Assembly: GCA_013398295.1 (NCBI GenBank)
Contig: VZSF01000901.1
Coordinates: forward strand, 155,396 to 219,395
DNA length: 64,000 nucleotides
Origin: Chionis minor
Lineage: Eukaryota > Chordata > Aves > Charadriiformes > Chionididae
Reading direction: 5' to 3'
Shown: positions 63,126 to 64,000 of the stretch, piece after piece
Layout of the letters: each line of letters begins with the position of its first letter
Numbering within the stretch: the first letter of the stretch is position 1
The notes under the pieces: generated by a model
What the model saw: the letters and a program-made list of their open reading frames with translations, nothing else
Database searches by the model: none
What the model was told of the DNA's origin: nothing
Program-made: the position numbers and the translations under genes

Positions 63126-64000
63126 AAAAAGTGCTTAGGAAGATGAGATGTTACTTCAACAGATTGAATGTTAGATTAAATATAAAGATTGAGGCAAGAC
63201 AAGTCTGGGGTTTAAACCCTAGGGAGGATTGACATTTAAAGTGTTGCCACTGAATTATAGCTCTCCACATTGGGTGGGGTAACCTCCTACTGGGTGGAGT
63301 GTCTCCCCTAAAGGAAGGGAAAACTGGCACAAGCCAACTTGGGCTTTGAACGATTTCCCTACTTGCCAACTTATGAAGTCGTCCTGACGTCAACTTCGTC
63401 AAGAAATTCTATTGCCCAACTCCGTCTTTTACCGTAGAAAGTTTGCTCATGTTCAAAAAACCCCAGCAGACGTAGAAGAGAAATTAAGGAAATAAGCCAG
63501 AAAACTGTAAACAAAATACTTAGGAAAGAAAAGGCAATAGACTGGATTTTCTTAAATATAGTTAATTAAAACAAACAAACACACACAAACACCAACACTT
63601 CAGTGGGGTTTTCCTGTTTCTAACACCAGCTTAATACAAATAGCTATCGATCACTAGAGACTATTACTAAACATGATTTAAAATCTGGTTTAGTTTTAAA
63701 ATAATAAGTAATATTATGGGCGGGAGAGTACAGAGAGAGTGGCCGCTCTGCAAGATAGAATCTCTCCTGCCTTCTGCAATGGGCAGCGAGTATCTTCCCA
63801 ATCCGCACCGCTAACAGGTGTAAAACACTCTCATACTAGGAAAATAATATTCACTGAACTGCCACCAAAGGTATCTTTAACAGATTATTCCTCTGTGAAT
63901 CAAATTGTTTCTCCAAAAGAAACCTTCGGGTGCTGGGGGAGAGAGAAGAGGTGGCGGGGATCCAACCAAAAAAAGAAAAAGGATAAAGCATCTCAAAATG

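Larger units (their letters stand above)
51300..64000. other. Probable 5' flanking region, no gene recognised
   Basis: About 12.7 kb of mostly AT-rich sequence lies upstream of the putative promoter. It contains a MIR-like SINE (53131-53311), an AATA microsatellite near 53803-53820, a GC-rich pocket (54070-54620), one ambiguous base (56367), TATACACA/ATAG simple repeats near 61980-62030 and an ancient amniote repeat fragment (63041-63125). The longest open frames, including 196 codons at 60135-60725 on the minus strand, show no recognisable domain. The stretch could instead be intron of a more distal TRPS1 transcript. Confidence 0.55.

Overview
The window is vertebrate nuclear DNA, most likely from a bird. 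A truncated CR1 LINE at about 30.6-31.0 kb keeps the sauropsid-type CR1 3' end (two ATTCTATG-like octamers). The rest is AT-rich intron with many decayed amniote repeats. The only protein-coding gene I can support is TRPS1, the atypical GATA-type and C2H2 zinc-finger transcriptional repressor, on the minus strand. It was recognised from its protein sequence, and the splice junctions were read from the sequence.

Layout in transcription order (right to left): 51.3-64.0 kb is probable 5' flank with no gene I can support. 49.2-51.1 kb is a CpG-rich, promoter-like region with candidate first-exon splice donors and a palindromic double GATA site. 30.0-49.9 kb is a long first intron carrying the CR1 copy, ancient repeats and simple repeats. 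At 29841-29999 is a 5' exon with a 14-codon upstream ORF and the alternative start MPYEVNAGYDFT. At 25868-26796 is the exon starting MVRKKNPP, holding zinc finger 1. At 13356-14485 is the large exon with fingers 2-5 and most of finger 6. At 4876-5479 is the exon that completes finger 6, holds finger 7 and ends at LLR, just before the GATA finger. At 1-4875 is the start of the next intron. Splice phases agree at all three internal junctions, giving 887 codons of the 1281-residue-type protein (human length as I recall it), plus 13 N-terminal residues in the long form. The GATA finger, nuclear-localisation region and C-terminal Ikaros-type fingers lie to the left, outside the window.

The points most worth checking are: a possible autoregulatory palindromic GATA pair in the TRPS1 promoter region; a weak-context long start followed by a strong-context short start, with an upstream ORF; a ~380-bp fold-back element in the intron before the last exon seen; and several strong hairpins and tandem repeats. 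Most open reading frames outside the TRPS1 exons look like chance or GC-rich frames and are not annotated. I see no tRNA, rRNA, CRISPR array, viral genome or second gene.
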